From Chondrus crispus (Eukaryota; Rhodophyta; Florideophyceae; Gigartinales; Gigartinaceae): DNA of 64,000 nt. The stretch covers positions 40,090 through 104,089 of the forward strand of contig NW_005179220.1 of assembly GCF_000350225.1 (NCBI RefSeq), given 5' to 3'. Shown here piece after piece: positions 30,102-42,058 of this stretch; the stretch's first letter is position 1, and each line of letters opens with the position of its first letter. The position numbers and the translations under genes were made by a program. The notes below the pieces were generated by a model. That model worked only from the letters and a program-made list of their open reading frames with translations, was not told where the DNA came from and made no database searches.

Positions 30102-31617
30102 TTTGAGTTACCAGGAATCATTCTGTGTTCTGAATGAGGTCACAGCGATGAGGCGCTGGCGTGTACGAATGTAGACGTGGCTTTGACTTTAAGTCGGAGT
30201 GAGAGAGCAATCGAATGAGAGAGAGATGGTCTTCCGGTGAGAACAAGATCTCTCTGATGCCATCGAGACATGTACGCATCGCGCTGGTCGGCATAGAGAG
30301 CGTCATTTCCTTCTTAGTTATCCCTTCCCGCCTTGCAATGATTGAGTAAAACACTGAATGTGTCCTTGTTACATTGATTATTTTAGAACAGTATGGTTCG
30401 TAACCTACGGACAACATGCTTGCCATTCTTGTCGACTGACAGTCGTAATCAGGTGGCACATAATCAAAAGCACTTGGGAGGGAGCAAATGAAGAGGTTAT
30501 CTCTGACTTGCTCCTCAACCGAGTGCAATCGTGGGAGTCGGGAGTGCTGCAGTCTGCGATATATCCAATGGCTAGTATTCGATGTAAGTATGATGGCCAG
30601 ATACGCTCGAGTAAGTTGTTAGGTACAACAGTATCGTACGGTGCCTAGATAAAAGTTGCAGTCCAATCACTAAGCAAATCCAAGCTTATCTCTGACTTCA
30701 ATCATACAGCATACCTTCGCCTGTTATGGCGCATGTCGAAAAATATCAGCTTAAGCGTGTGATGATTCCTTCATATGACTTCCAGTCATTCATCCATTCG
30801 AATCACACCGTATCTATCAATCATGAGTTGTACAGTTGAACAGCTATACAAGTGTACAACAGCAATGCAAGCTGATCATGAAGTTTGATCTCCTGTTCAA
30901 TTTACTGTAGATGAGAGTGCAATAATTGCATGGCAGAAGCATTCTAAGACAGCTTTCTGGCTTACTCTTGCGTGTCAGATTGAGAAGTCGAATGCACTCC
31001 TCTTCAAGGTATTGCCGTGCTTTCTGTGCAAATAACGTAGCATTAATTCACATCCCCTGTCTCTTGTTCTTGCATGAACCTTTATCAGTGTACTTAAACT
31101 AGACTCCCTCGCGTCGCTTTATTGAGGTCAGGACCTAAGCACGGCAGTATCTCAGCATCAGATAAAAACAAAACCAAGGCACTTTGCCTACTTGTTGTAA
31201 CCCTCAAGTCCCAGTCTGCATACTGTACTAGGCCAGCCTCCCTAATAGACCTTTCAAGAACATAGCTGGGGCACTCTAAAACACCCAATGCAAACTGTAA
31301 TCAAAGAGGCGCTTGCTTATTGGACTATGCACATAGGAACATACGCGTCTGCTGCAAATGCCAGACACATTAAAAATTTACACCTCACTCAACAGTACAT
31401 ACGTGGTCAAACGCGGAGATTGTTGCATATTTTTTGAAAAGGTCTGCTATCGGAAAACCCCCGCTCATTTTTGATATCATGCAGTCATTCGGCAGTTGTT
31501 AAATCGCGGTCCCCTCAACACACATCATCATAATCCCTGTCCCTCATCCTTGTCAAACCGTCCTCACACACTCGTGACTTTCACGAATTCCCCACACCCT
31601 TTTCTTTCGCATACAGT
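30102..31617. other. Intergenic, nothing recognised
   Basis: About 1.5 kb between the secreted-protein gene and the Harbinger pseudogene. Only short ORFs without motifs. It must contain the 3' end of the upstream transcript; no clear poly(A) signal was picked out. Confidence 0.5.
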
Positions 31618-32891
31618 ATGCAGCCAATTTCGGGCGATGATGCCACAGCAGCGCTGCAGTTGCTGGCAGACGCTGCAGTGGAGCGTGAGCACGAGATCAG
31701 AAAGTATTCTTCCGAGGCCGAGAACTCCGACACCAATGAGGATAACGATTCGGACACGCCGATTTTTGATCAATTCTATGATCGGGGTGGGTCTGCCGGA
31801 ATAATCTCGATGACAAGTTTTACCCCGGACGAGCTCCTTGTAATCTGGGATTCTATAAGGGAGTTTGTGATTGACAAGTACACACGTGGGAGAGGAAGGA
31901 GGTCGTCCGTCAAGCCTCGAGACTTATTTTTTATGACATTATGTGTCCTAAAACATGGTGGACATTGGGATTTCATAGCTCGAACGTTCGGGATGAAGGG
32001 ACCAACATTTGAGAGGTTAATCGTGGGGTTTGTCCTTTGTGTTTCCGAAGTTTTATAGAAGAATGAAGTGACCGGTGTGGAGTCCGATTTTCGGATGGCT
32101 CAGCTTATTCAAAATGACCAGCTTTTTTCGTCTTTCAGGAGAGCTCGATACGGGACGGACGTCACCTTTCAGATGGCTTTCCCACCCCGTGGAAATATAC
32201 AAGAGGGTAAGAAGTATTTCAGCGGTAAACATAAACTCTACGGATATAAAGTAGAAGTTTCCGTTTTACCCAATGGCCTCGCTGTGTGCTGCAGCAAGCA
32301 CTATCCGGGCTCAACATCAGATTTGGAAATAATGCAACGAATGCGTAACGTTCATGGAAAGTTTCTTCTCAAGCATCGTGAAGAGCGCCATCATAAGACT
32401 TGGATCCTCTTTCTGTGGAATTCCCCAACCACTGGGTTTTACTAGCCGATAAAGGCTACTAAGGCGGTGCCGAATTTCTACGTGTGATTCATCCCATCAA
32501 GAAGCGCCCTAATCAGCGGCTTTCGCCAACAGAAGAGCGATACAATCGCAAAATTTCCGCCGACCGTATAATAGTTGAAAATGTTTTTGGAAGAGCATGC
32601 GGATTGTGGTCAGTGCTGGAGAGGAAGTGGCGTTGGTCATAGGACAACTATGACAAGTTCTTTCCTATATGTCTCGCGCTAACTAACATGCACATTCGCC
32701 GGCATCCGCTTCGGCGAGATGATCTGGATCGGTTCCACAGAATGAGGAACCGCACCTACGCAATCGGTGCATCACAAGCTGAGCGGCGCAGAAGCACGCT
32801 TGAGCGATACAGACAGAAGCGGAGGCGCAGGATGGACATGCAGTTTCGCGCACAGGTTCATCCCGATACCAAGGATGGTAGAAGTACTTGA
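31618..32891 (+). pseudogene. PIF/Harbinger transposase, broken
   Basis: A DDE_Tnp_4-type transposase reading from the ATG at 31618 (MQPISGDDATAALQ). An acidic N-terminus is followed by a DNA-binding-like segment (LFFMTLCVLKHGGHWDFIARTFG). The core has Asp in YGTDVTFQMAF (32158-32160), SGKHKLYGYKVEVSV, Asp in GSTSDLEI (32320-32322) and Glu in VENVFGRACG (32577-32579), so all three catalytic residues remain. Damage: TAG at 32056-32058, a frameshift near 32390 (the frame resumes with HWVLLADKGY), TAA at 32460-32462 and TAG at about 32638-32640. The Arg-rich C-terminus ends at 32891. No terminal inverted repeats were found around it, and no Myb-like partner ORF is visible. Confidence 0.85.
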
Positions 32892-33656
32892 TTAATGACT
32901 TCAGGATATGTTTACTGCGTTCTTAAAACATTTTCAACACCGAATTTACCAAATAAAATGAGGGAGTGCTACATTGCTGGTCAGATAGCTGCGGCGCAAG
33001 GAAGCACTCTACAGTATCTGAAATGATGCAGTCATTTTGTAAATAGTCGGTCTTGGGAGCAGCCGATAGCATTTGCCCCGGTGATCTAATGAAATAATAT
33101 CCCTCTCCGCATATCCCCCTATCACAAGCTCACACTTTAATCACCCGACGTCCTCAAAAATCAACCTTTCACCAGCCGACACGTTTCAGACAACTAATGT
33201 ATTTGAATGTATTAAAATACATATATATAAATATAAAGCAAAGAACCCCCAATTTCGGTTGCAAAAAAGAAGAGCGATATTCGTTTCGTTCCCTGCGAAG
33301 TGCGCAGTACCGTACCAAGGGTACATTACAACGTCTGTACGTTCAAGGTACAGACGTGTGCTTCCCGCAACTTTCTACCTTCCGTCACATTGATTATATT
33401 GACAAAAGCTAGTGCGACTGGGTAACATTTTTGCTTTGCGTCAACCCCCACACGCGATTCTAGGAGGAGAGATAATGTACAGTATTCCTTTCCAAGAGGG
33501 TTTCCGCAGTTGCACCGCACAGAAGTGCGGCAGTGCTATAGGAAACGCCTAAGTCTTTACCGTTGATAATTACAAAAGAAATGACCGCTATCATCGAGCT
33601 TTGCTGTGAGCTATTCGCCCATCACCACTCCCCAATGAAAGCAGCCTTGCTACATG
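32892..33656. other. Intergenic, nothing recognised
   Basis: AT-rich spacer with AATAAA near 32953 and a TA-rich run at 33200-33240. Contains a GTAC hairpin (GTCTGTAC with GTACAGAC, about 33333-33356). No gene. Confidence 0.5.
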
Positions 33657-33661
33657 AACAG

Positions 33662-34058
33662 TGAAACAGTTGACAATTGACAAGCTTTACTTGATGAACT
33701 ATTTCGCGATGATGCCTATCGTATGCTGCCCCCTCTCTACTTATACTGGTTTCCTTCACTACTCGTCGATAGGGGCTCGATGAAACATAAATGCATCGGA
33801 GAGGTAGCGTGCCTGTAAATGCAATTGCACGGCAGAAGGACAGTTCTCTCTTAAATGCAGACGAACCTTTAGTAGAGCGACTTGGCTCGCGGCCTTACAC
33901 GGTATGTCCCACCTGCGCGCTTTGAGCGCGACAATTTATCTTGACGCCAATTAATATGAATTGTTGCGACCTTTCGGAGCTGCCGTACTGAGCATTTGGG
34001 CTCCATGGTGCTTCTTGGATCAAGGTGTTGCAGCTCAGTCAAATGTCCGTTCGTTTCA
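33662..34058 (-). repeat. 3' LTR of RLG-2
   Basis: 397 bp. The minus-strand purine tract GGAGAGGCTATGG (34059-34071) directly precedes it in element orientation. It matches 38577-38973 except for about nine bases. The pol stop falls inside it. Confidence 0.93.
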
Positions 34059-37000
34059 CCATAGCCTCTCCAGGACGGTTGTCGTCCTCGACAACACTGT
34101 ACTCTGGAATGTGAAGTTTTTGCTTGCGAGCGTAGGAGAGAAGCTGAGCTGTGATTACACCGTCTTGTCCCAAGAAGTCCGCAGTTGGTTGCCATGCCGC
34201 GTCGTGACGGGGAGTCCCTTTCATGAGGGTTAGCCATTGGTATCCACGGCCGCGTCGTCGGTGCCCTAGAATCTCTGCCACCTCGTATTCTATCTGACCG
34301 TCGCTGCCGGTGATTGGTGGTGGTCTGGGCACTACAGGTGCTTGAATATCCACAGGTTGCAGTTGTACACGAGCGGTATGTTCTACATGCACAACGTTGT
34401 GGGCTCGGATGTTGCTCGGTAGATCGAGTTTAACCGCATTTTTGCCGATCAGTTGTGTGACCCGAAAGGGTCCGAAGCGTTGGACACCGAGTTTCTTAGA
34501 TTTCTGATTGGCAGCAATAGAGTCGGAGAAGTACTTTCGACTGAGCCATACCTCGTCGCCGACAACATATCGAGGTGGTTTGTACTTACGAGAGTTGTAT
34601 GCCACGTAACGAGCCTGCGCCAATCGGTGCGCAAACGAGGCGTCCGCTGCAGAATTAAGGAGCCGGCAGCGGAGATCAGCGACTGACTGGACTTCTGTTT
34701 CAACATGCGTTAAACAATCCAAAGGTGACTTTGGTTTCCAACCCAAATCTAATTCAAAAGGAGAATAGCCCGTGCCATCCACGATGGCTGAGTTATACGC
34801 AAATTCGGCTGCACTTAGCAGCTCATCCCAATTCGATTGTTGATAGTTACAGTAGCAACGTAGATAATTCTCGAGCATCCGGTTCATGATTTCTGACGAG
34901 CCATCAGTCTGAGGGTGATGGCTGGTTGAGAACCGCAGTCGTATACCTAAAAGTCTCATCAGCTCAGACCAGAAAAGAGAGGTAAATTTGGGGTCTCTAT
35001 CAGAGACAAGGGAGTCAGGTAGTCCGTGAAGCCTGAATATTTGGAAATAGAAATTCCGCGCAGCGTCTTCCGCCGTGTCGGTGCCTTTGCACGCGACAAA
35101 ATGAACCCTCTTGGAGAACCGGTCTACGTACGTCGTGATCGCGTCGGATCCCCTTTCTGTAACTGGTAAGTTTGTAACGAAATCAGTGGCTACCGAGCCC
35201 CATCGTCTATCGGGCGGCTCGAGAGCTTTTGGTACGCCGAGAGGTTTGGTTCTACGATCTTTCGCTTGCTGACAGCACTGACATCCTTGGACATATGATC
35301 GCACATCGCGCGATTTGTGCTTCCAAAAGTAGCCGTCGAGTCGTTCCAATGTTTTCGTGAAACCAAAATGGCCACCAGTGCGCGAATCATGAGCAATACC
35401 AAGTATGTCCCGTACGTGTCGTCGAGGGACACAAACCTTTTTGTCATGCCGCATGATCCCGTTTTCTTCGCGAACAAATAATGGCAGCAAGTGTTCAATG
35501 CGTGTCCGTTCGATATCGGACTCGGGCCATTCACCCTTGAGTGCTCGGAGCACCGGACCGAATACTGCGTCTTCTTCATAGCTTTCCACAAATCCGGCAG
35601 GCAACTGCATATCAATTAGTTGCAGGTTGGAGAGGGTAGGAAGGTTGTCACTTGATTCATCTACAGGTATGCGCGAGAGCGCGTCTCCCAGCACATGTAT
35701 CCTGCCTGGCTTCAGGGTCACCTCAGTGATGCCGAATTGCCCGATAAATTCAACCCATCGCGCTTCTCTGCGACTGAGTTGTGGCTTTTTGAAGAGATAC
35801 TTGAGGACTTGGTTGTCGGTTGCCACTTCAAATGTTGATCCCTCTAAATAGCATCTGAATCTCCTCAGAAAGTAGACCAGTCCCAATAGTTCACGATCAT
35901 TTGCGGAATAATTCTGTTCGGCGTGGCTCAGTCGCTTCGAGAAATAAGCGATGACGCGTTCGCGTCCGCACTCGTCCTTCTGTGTCAAAGTCCCACCGAC
36001 GGACACCTGTGAGGCATCCACATGGCAAGAGAAAGGTCGTTTCCAATCAGGCGCTATGAGAACAGGTGAGGAGCATAAGGCGTCCTTCAGGTTTTGAAAT
36101 GCAGTGTCACACGTTGTGTTCCATTCGTGTATTCCACTAGATTTCCGTGTCAAATCAGTGAGTGGTCTAGCCGTCCGGGAGAAGTCTTTGATGAACCGCC
36201 TGAAAAACTGGAGTAGTCCCACAAAACCTCGGAGTTCCGTCAGCGTTCGTGGCTTTGGCCACTCGCGTACAGCTTTCATGCGATCAGACCCCACCCTAAT
36301 TCCGTCCTTTCCGACAATGAGACCTAGGAATTCAGTCTCGGTCTTCATAAACTCACATTTGCTCCTTCCAGCGTACAGTTCATGTTTCTTTAATCTTGAA
36401 AGCACAGTTTCCAAATGTCGTCGGTGCTTTTCTTCGCTGCGGCTAAATATGAGCAAGTCGTCAAGGTATACGACCATAAAAACGTCTATGCAGTCGTGAA
36501 AATAGCATTCATCATGGATTGAAACGTGGCCGGCGCGTTGCATAACCCCATGGGCATAACGAGGAACTCGAACTGCCCATACTTCGTGGTAAAAGCAGTC
36601 TTTTCAATGTCAGGAGGACGTACACGAATCTGGTGGAAACCAGATTTAAGGTCAATCTTCGAAAAGAATCGTGCTTTGCCTAATCTGTCAAACATTTCAT
36701 CCGTGCGAGGGATGGGAGTGTTGTTGCGCTTTGTAATACGGTTCAGACCACGGTAGTCCACTACGCCCCGGAGCTTCCCTTTCTGCTTCACAAAGAAAAG
36801 CGGAGCGCCAAATGGAGACTTGCTACGTCGTATCTTGCTTTTTTGGAGCAAATCCTCAATGTACTCCTTGGTTGCTAAAAGCTCGCCAGGAGAAAGCTGA
36901 AAGAGGGGTTTGTGCGGAGGCTTGGCTCCGGTGTCGGCCTCTATTGCGTGGTCCACTGCTCTTTTGGGCGGCAGGCCATCCGGTAAATCGTCCCGGAAAA

Positions 37001-37574
37001 CTGTCGAAATTTTCTGCACTAATTCCTGAACCGGTCTTGCATACGTGGCTTTTGGCTTATCCTGATACAATTTTGCCTCCGAGGACTGCACTACGCAAAA
37101 CACTTCGAACCCCGCTTTGTTCCTCTTTTTCCTGAGCAAGGACCTAAACTTCTTGACTCCAATGGGCTCCACTTGCACCCGTCTCTGGCTGTTTGCTTGG
37201 ACAGGTAGAGAGTTCCCTGCTACTCTTACCGTTCTCTGTTCATAATTTATGGCTGGGTTGTGCTGCTGATGCCAGGGCATTCCGAGGATCACGTCATAGC
37301 GTGAGTTCGCGACTGCCCAGTTGCTGGTGTAGCGGTGGTTGCCGATCTGGATGGTAGTTCCAAAAACCATCTCATGTGCCTTCTCTGTCGCGTCTCTGTC
37401 GGAGTGAGCGATCGTTACATTAGCTGGTCTCACGTCCAAAAGGCCTCTGTTCAGCCTCACAAACTCGGACGATAACACGTTGGTATTGCATCCATCATCC
37501 TTGAGGACCATCACTACTTTCCCTTTAACAGCGCTGCTCAGCGTTAAAATTCGCGAGGTAGGGATGGTGTTCAA
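34039..37574 (-). pseudogene. RLG-2 Pol with one frameshift
   Basis: Starts at ATG 37574. The protease has LKDDGCNTNVLSSEF, so the active site reads D-D-G instead of D-S/T-G. RT follows (VVDYRGLNRITKRN, FSKIDLKSGFHQIRV, PMGLCNAPATFQ). The frame breaks at an A-run on the plus strand (36499-36502); one more base would join it to VYLDDLLIFS, which holds the catalytic YLDD. Then come RNase H (CHVDAS, NDRELLG, TDNQVLKYL, DALSRI), integrase with H2C2 zinc region, Asp in ATDFVTNLP, Asp in VSDRDPKF, Glu in DGSSEIMNRM, and a C-terminal chromodomain-like stretch (YEVAEILGHRRRG, QWLTLMKG, DAAWQP). A small indel is the only visible break. Confidence 0.9.
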
Positions 37575-37699
37575 AGCATCACACTTTCGACTAGCGTGTG
37601 CGGCTTGCGAGCTCAGGTTACGAGTTTCTTCCTCGTCTTTTACCTGCTCGCGCTCAATTGGTCCCCCGTGATTGAGCAGTTCTTGATCCGGGGGACGTG

Positions 37700-38512
37700 T
37701 TAGTTTTCCGGGTCTGAACCGTCCGACAAGACGACCCCGGCTTCCTCCTCACCGTTATCTACGGCGCTGGAATTGTTGATTTCACTCTTACGATGTTTCC
37801 ACGGACGGCAACCGACCTTATGGCAAATGAAACAAGCGTTGCTGGCTCTGTCCTTTTTCTTCTGCAGATAATCCTTTTTGCTTCCTCGAGAGGAGCCTTC
37901 AACGTTTCCTATTTACATAGGAACAACGTCATTCGTTTGATCGTGGTTTGAATGATAACCTCCTTTTGAAATCATTTGGCTGCTCCAGAGAGCTCCGTCA
38001 ACACGCAGTGCGATCTGTGCAGCTTCCTCAAAATTGGCAACGGTCGACTTCATGACCTCGATGCGAATTTCTCTTTTTAACCCTGCCACAAACTTGTCGA
38101 ATTTCTCGCCATCGGTGACATCTGCGATCGTCACTAAGATGTTCTTGAATTCTGAGAGATAGTGGGAAACCGACTTGGTCTGCTTGAGTCGTCTGAGCTT
38201 GTCCTTAGCCCGTCGTATGTGATCTGTTGGAACAAACTCAGCGACAAGCGCGTTCTTGAACCCATCCCACGTGATTGGGGCCTGATTTGCCCTTACAGTA
38301 CTGTACCACCAGATGGCTGCTGATCCAGAGAGAAACGTTGTGGCAAACAATATCTTGTTTCCGTCATTAAAATCCAATGTCGGGTTCACAACGGCTTGCA
38401 TAGCGATGTACTGTTCCAGCTTGTAGATCCATGTATTGACAGTTAAGAAATCCCTTTTACCGTCATACGTCTCGGGCTGCTTGGGACAAAGAGTGATCGC
38501 CTGCTGGTTCAT
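37700..38512 (-). pseudogene. RLG-2 Gag with one internal stop
   Basis: ATG at 38512 (MNQQAITLCPKQPETYDG). The gypsy Gag core (LEQYIAMQAVV, AAIWWYSTVRAN, SHYLSEFKNIL) is a standard capsid signature. TAA at 37913-37915 interrupts; the same frame continues into a basic segment and a zinc knuckle, then an acidic tail, and stops at 37700-37702. The knuckle reads CFICHKVGCRPWKH, that is C-x2-C-x4-C-x4-H, with Cys and His swapped relative to the usual CCHC. Confidence 0.8.
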
Positions 38513-38560
38513 CGTTGTCTGAAAGATACCGGAAAAGGACTTCACAGTACTGACTTTTCC

Positions 38561-38575
38561 GGTGCGATGCTACCA
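38561..38575 (-). promoter_or_regulatory. Primer-binding site of RLG-2
   Basis: On the minus strand TGGTAGCATCGCACC follows the 5' LTR after one base. TGG at the start pairs with the CCA end of a tRNA, as in most gypsy elements. The tRNA identity is not determined; the first bases resemble initiator-Met sites. Confidence 0.6.
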
Positions 38576-38576
38576 G

Positions 38577-38973
38577 TGAAACAGTTGACAATTGACAAGC
38601 TTTATTTGATGAACTATTTCGCGATGATGCCGATCGTATGCTGCCCCCTCTCTACTTATACTGGTTTCCTTCACTACTCGCCGATAGGGGCTCGATGAAA
38701 CATAAATGCATCGGAGAGGTAGCGTTCTTTTAAATGCAATTGCACGGCAGAAGGACAGTGCTCTCTTAAATGCAGACGAACCTTTAGTAGAGCGACTTGG
38801 CTCGCGGCCTTACACGGTATGTCCCACCTGCGCGCTTTGAGCGCGACAATTTATCTTGACGCCAATTAATATGAATTGTTGCGACCTTTCCGAGCTGTCG
38901 TACTGAGCATTTGGGCTCCATGGTGCTTCTTGGATCAAGGTGTTGCAGCTCAGTCAAATGTCCGTTCGTTTCA
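38577..38973 (-). repeat. 5' LTR of RLG-2
   Basis: 397 bp, the promoter-side LTR for the minus-strand element. The outer duplication AACAG follows at 38974-38978. Confidence 0.93.
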
Positions 38974-39159
38974 AACAGTCATGTGCACGACCTTTCGGCA
39001 ACTCTTTTTGCAGCCATCGGTCATGGCTACTTTGGGCGTGTCGTCACTACCACGTCCATTCAGTCCACTTTTCTGCAATTTTGTTCCTGGTCTATAAATA
39101 TACTCTCACCAAAAGAATTCTCGTAGAATTCTTTGCAAAATACTGTACAGCACAGCTTC

Positions 39160-39445
39160 TATTAAGGTGTTTGGTTTGGATTTAGGGTTTGGTCTTTCCT
39201 TTTGGCAAGCGATGCCTCCTCTCATTTATTGAGCTGCTGAGTTCTAGATGCTTTTATAGGCGAGTTCACCTCTACCTTTCACTGTGCGTGCGGTAAGAAT
39301 GCTTTTCCATCACTTCTTGTAATGGAATCATTGCTGACATAACTATTACGTAATGCATTGTTGAAATTTCCAAAGGGTAAATGCATGGAACCACAGAGCT
39401 TGCTATTGCTCGCTTAGCTATCCATTATTGCCACTTGCCTGGACA
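39160..39445 (-). repeat. 3' LTR of RLC-3
   Basis: 286 bp, about 97% identical by eye to 55793-56078. The duplication GCTTC precedes it on the plus strand. Confidence 0.92.
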
Positions 39446-39467
39446 CGCCCTCTCGAGCATTAGGATG

Positions 39468-39851
39468 CTAGTTCTGCTCCTCACAGTTCAACCAATCTCG
39501 ATGATGTGTGAACATAGTTCCGAATAAGGCCTTGGTTAATGAGTCTGCTCTGTTTTTCTCCGATGGGGTATAGCGCACCTCGGCCTTTCCATTCTGAACT
39601 GACTCTTTCACATAATGGAACTTGATCCCAATATGTTTTGCCTTTTGAAGACCTTGTACTTCTTCTGTCCATGATATAGTTCCAAGATTGTCCTGAAAAA
39701 TAGTGGTAGGATTCGGTAGTTCAAATCCGATATCCGCTAGTACAGCTCGCAGCCAGCTGATTTCACGAACAGTGTCTGCTAAGGCAGAAAATTCTGCCCC
39801 AGATGTCGAAAGTGCAGTGGCCGTTTGTAGCTTGGACGTCCACATGATGAG
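39468..39851 (-). pseudogene. RLC-3 RNase H, C-terminal part
   Basis: End of the RLC-3 polyprotein, separated from the rest by RLC-4. Landmarks are WTSKLQTATALSTSGAEF, DTVREISWLRAVL, QDNLGTISWTEEV, KHIGIKFHYV and RADSLTKALF, all typical of copia RNase H. Joining 51643 to 39851 across RLC-4 (keeping one copy of ATTTC) keeps the reading frame exactly. Confidence 0.9.
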
Positions 39852-39856
39852 ATTTC

Positions 39857-40289
39857 TGTAGAGAAACACATGTGCTTGTCAGTCGTCAACACTCGTGTGT
39901 ACTTACAACGGACACACGTGTGCGAGATGGGATACGTTTACACAGATAACACGTGTAGAAGCTCGTTGCTGATAATGTGGAAAAAGCAGACAGCATTTCG
40001 GAGAGCTGACAGAAAATAATGCAGACAGCGAGCGCAACTCTTAGAGATGCGGCGTTCTCGTTACTGACAAATATATGTACCCTACCGCTTTGTAGAGCGA
40101 GGAAAAGAAGAAGAAAGGGCACGTAATAAATCACCAACTGTGAGTATTCACGATATTCTTTGGCAAGAATTTGCTACCGCGTTCGTACGCGAGACCCCGT
40201 TCGCTTCTGCGCGAGACGACCATCCTTTGGATATTGTCACACACACTGGAAGAATATTTTTGTATCTTCCCCCCCTGGATTTCACAACA
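39857..40289 (+). repeat. 5' LTR of RLC-4
   Basis: 433 bp from TGTAGAGAAACACATG to ACAACA. It carries CACACGTGT and ACACGTGT motifs. Directly after it is CTTGCAAGTTTA (40290-40301), the leader motif shared with RLC-2 and RLC-5. Confidence 0.92.
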
Positions 40290-40327
40290 CTTGCAAGTTT
40301 ATACGAAATCTAGGTCAATCGATCGTT

Positions 40328-42058
40328 ATGGATCGCTCATCGCAACTGTCGCAACGCGACTTGGAATCGATCAAGAAACACATCAGCAAAGTGGATCGAA
40401 CCCACCCGCTCATCGAAAACATTTGCGTGGAACTTGATGAAGCTATTGACCTGCCAGCCGAAGAAATTGTATCTTTCTTAAAAGATTGTCTTTCTCCAGA
40501 TGTTCCTACTAGTCGACCCGGCGATGGAAAAAAGGCAGATTTTTCGAGCCATCCGAAAAGTAATTGAGGTTTGTGGAGTGGAAGTTAGTTATGCTGCAGG
40601 TATACCGCTTCCGAACAAAGTAATAGAAGCACTGTACTCGGACATTCCTGATGTTTTAAATGAAGCACAGCAAATGCTACAAGCTTACAAAAAGTTTGGA
40701 ACATTCAAACCTGATTTTGTCCCAGAACAGAGTAACCCAGAAATACTGACATATACCCCAGCAGAGACTGACCTTGCTTGTGATGAGGTAGGAATACAAC
40801 AAGACACGCGTATTGCAAGGAACGATGCAGCTGAACATCCACTGGAATATCAACCTCAACAAAAGGAAAATCTGCGAGCAACCGTTCCGCTTGAAAATTC
40901 TATCCCGAGGAAGCAAAACCTGGCGAAAAATAAACAGGCTGTTGCAAATGGATTCCATCACAATAATGGAAAATTTTCGGGATCACCCGGGACTGGAATA
41001 CCTTTGCACATCGTCAAGAGGAATTCGAAGAACTAGTGTTTGAACAAGAAATTCCGGAAACGGATCGCGTTCAATTGATGCACAACTGTTTGTCGGGTAT
41101 AGCTCAGGAATATTTTTATTCTACAGTACGACGCACAGCGGAAAATAGCGAAGCTGCATTCGATATGATTTCGGAAAGGTTCAGCTCCAAACAACATCAG
41201 TCTCAGGCCTTAGCATACCTTCGTCGACTCTCCTTTTCTGGAATTAAGAGCGGAAAGTCATGTTCAGATATTGAGGCTCTAGCAGCTCCACATTCACGTA
41301 TTTTAGAATACATCCCACAATGCGGACCATCATACCAAAACGAATATCAAGATGGACACATGGGTGAGTTCCTCGCAGGAATTGTAGACGGACAGCCTTG
41401 GGCTGAGCACGTCCTTACCGCACGAGTAACCGCGAATGGCAAAGAGAGGGGCATGGACTACAATTCGCTTTATGCTATGCTGGTCTCAGCCTTGACACTC
41501 GTAGACAATAGAGAAAAATCGGACACCTCACCAAAAGGAAATCCCGCTAACTCAGTGTTCTATAGTGAGACCTATGGAAAGCATATCCCAAGAAAAAGGA
41601 ACAGAACGAACAGATATAGCTCTAACAAGTTTAATCGAAAAAGAAGAACGCCCAGCGAACTTCAGGCTCTAAAACAAAGAACAAAATGTCTAGTCTGTAA
41701 AAAGGTTGGCCACTGGAAAAATGAATGCCTGGACAAAAGGTCTACGATGACAGACATTTTCAGAGCTCGTATCAAAGAAAATGGAGCAACGGACAAAGCA
41801 GCTGCCCAAGTCCTTTTTTCCTTAGCCGACCAAGAGGATTCGTATGCAGAATATGCTGCACAAGCCGAGAATGGGCATGGCCCGTGCAACGAAAGCGAAG
41901 AACACAGCGCTCTCAACACTTTCGAAAGCCTTCACAGCGCCGCGGAGTCCGGTTCCGGTCTAGACGATTCTCTTCAGAATACATTCGAAACCTTGCTCAC
42001 TGGTCTAGGAAGCGATGAGGAGCCCCAAGAGATATGCAACGACACAGGGGATTTTTGA
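40328..42058 (+). pseudogene. RLC-4 Gag, two frame changes
   Basis: ATG at 40328 (MDRSSQLSQRDLESIK). The frame shifts near 40510 into a frame containing AMEKRQIFRAIRKVIE, and returns near 40990 with NTFAHRQEEFEEL. The remainder is open to 42058. The CCHC knuckle CLVCKKVGHWKNEC and the acidic tail match the arrangement of RLC-5 Gag. The two changes cancel, leaving only the middle third misread. Confidence 0.85.

Larger units (their letters stand above)
33662..38973 (-). mobile_element. Complete Ty3/gypsy chromovirus RLG-2
   Basis: 5312 bp on the minus strand, with identical-length LTRs (33662-34058 and 38577-38973, 397 bp each, about nine differences by eye). LTR ends are inverted (TGAAAC ... 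GTTTCA). A perfect target duplication AACAG flanks it (33657-33661 and 38974-38978). Order on the minus strand is 5' LTR, primer site, gag, protease-RT-RNase H-integrase with chromodomain, purine tract, 3' LTR. Gag has one stop and pol one frameshift. Confidence 0.95.

Noticed and set aside
32688-32891. Separate Arg-rich small gene
   Set aside because: It is the in-frame C-terminus of the broken Harbinger transposase after a stop codon.
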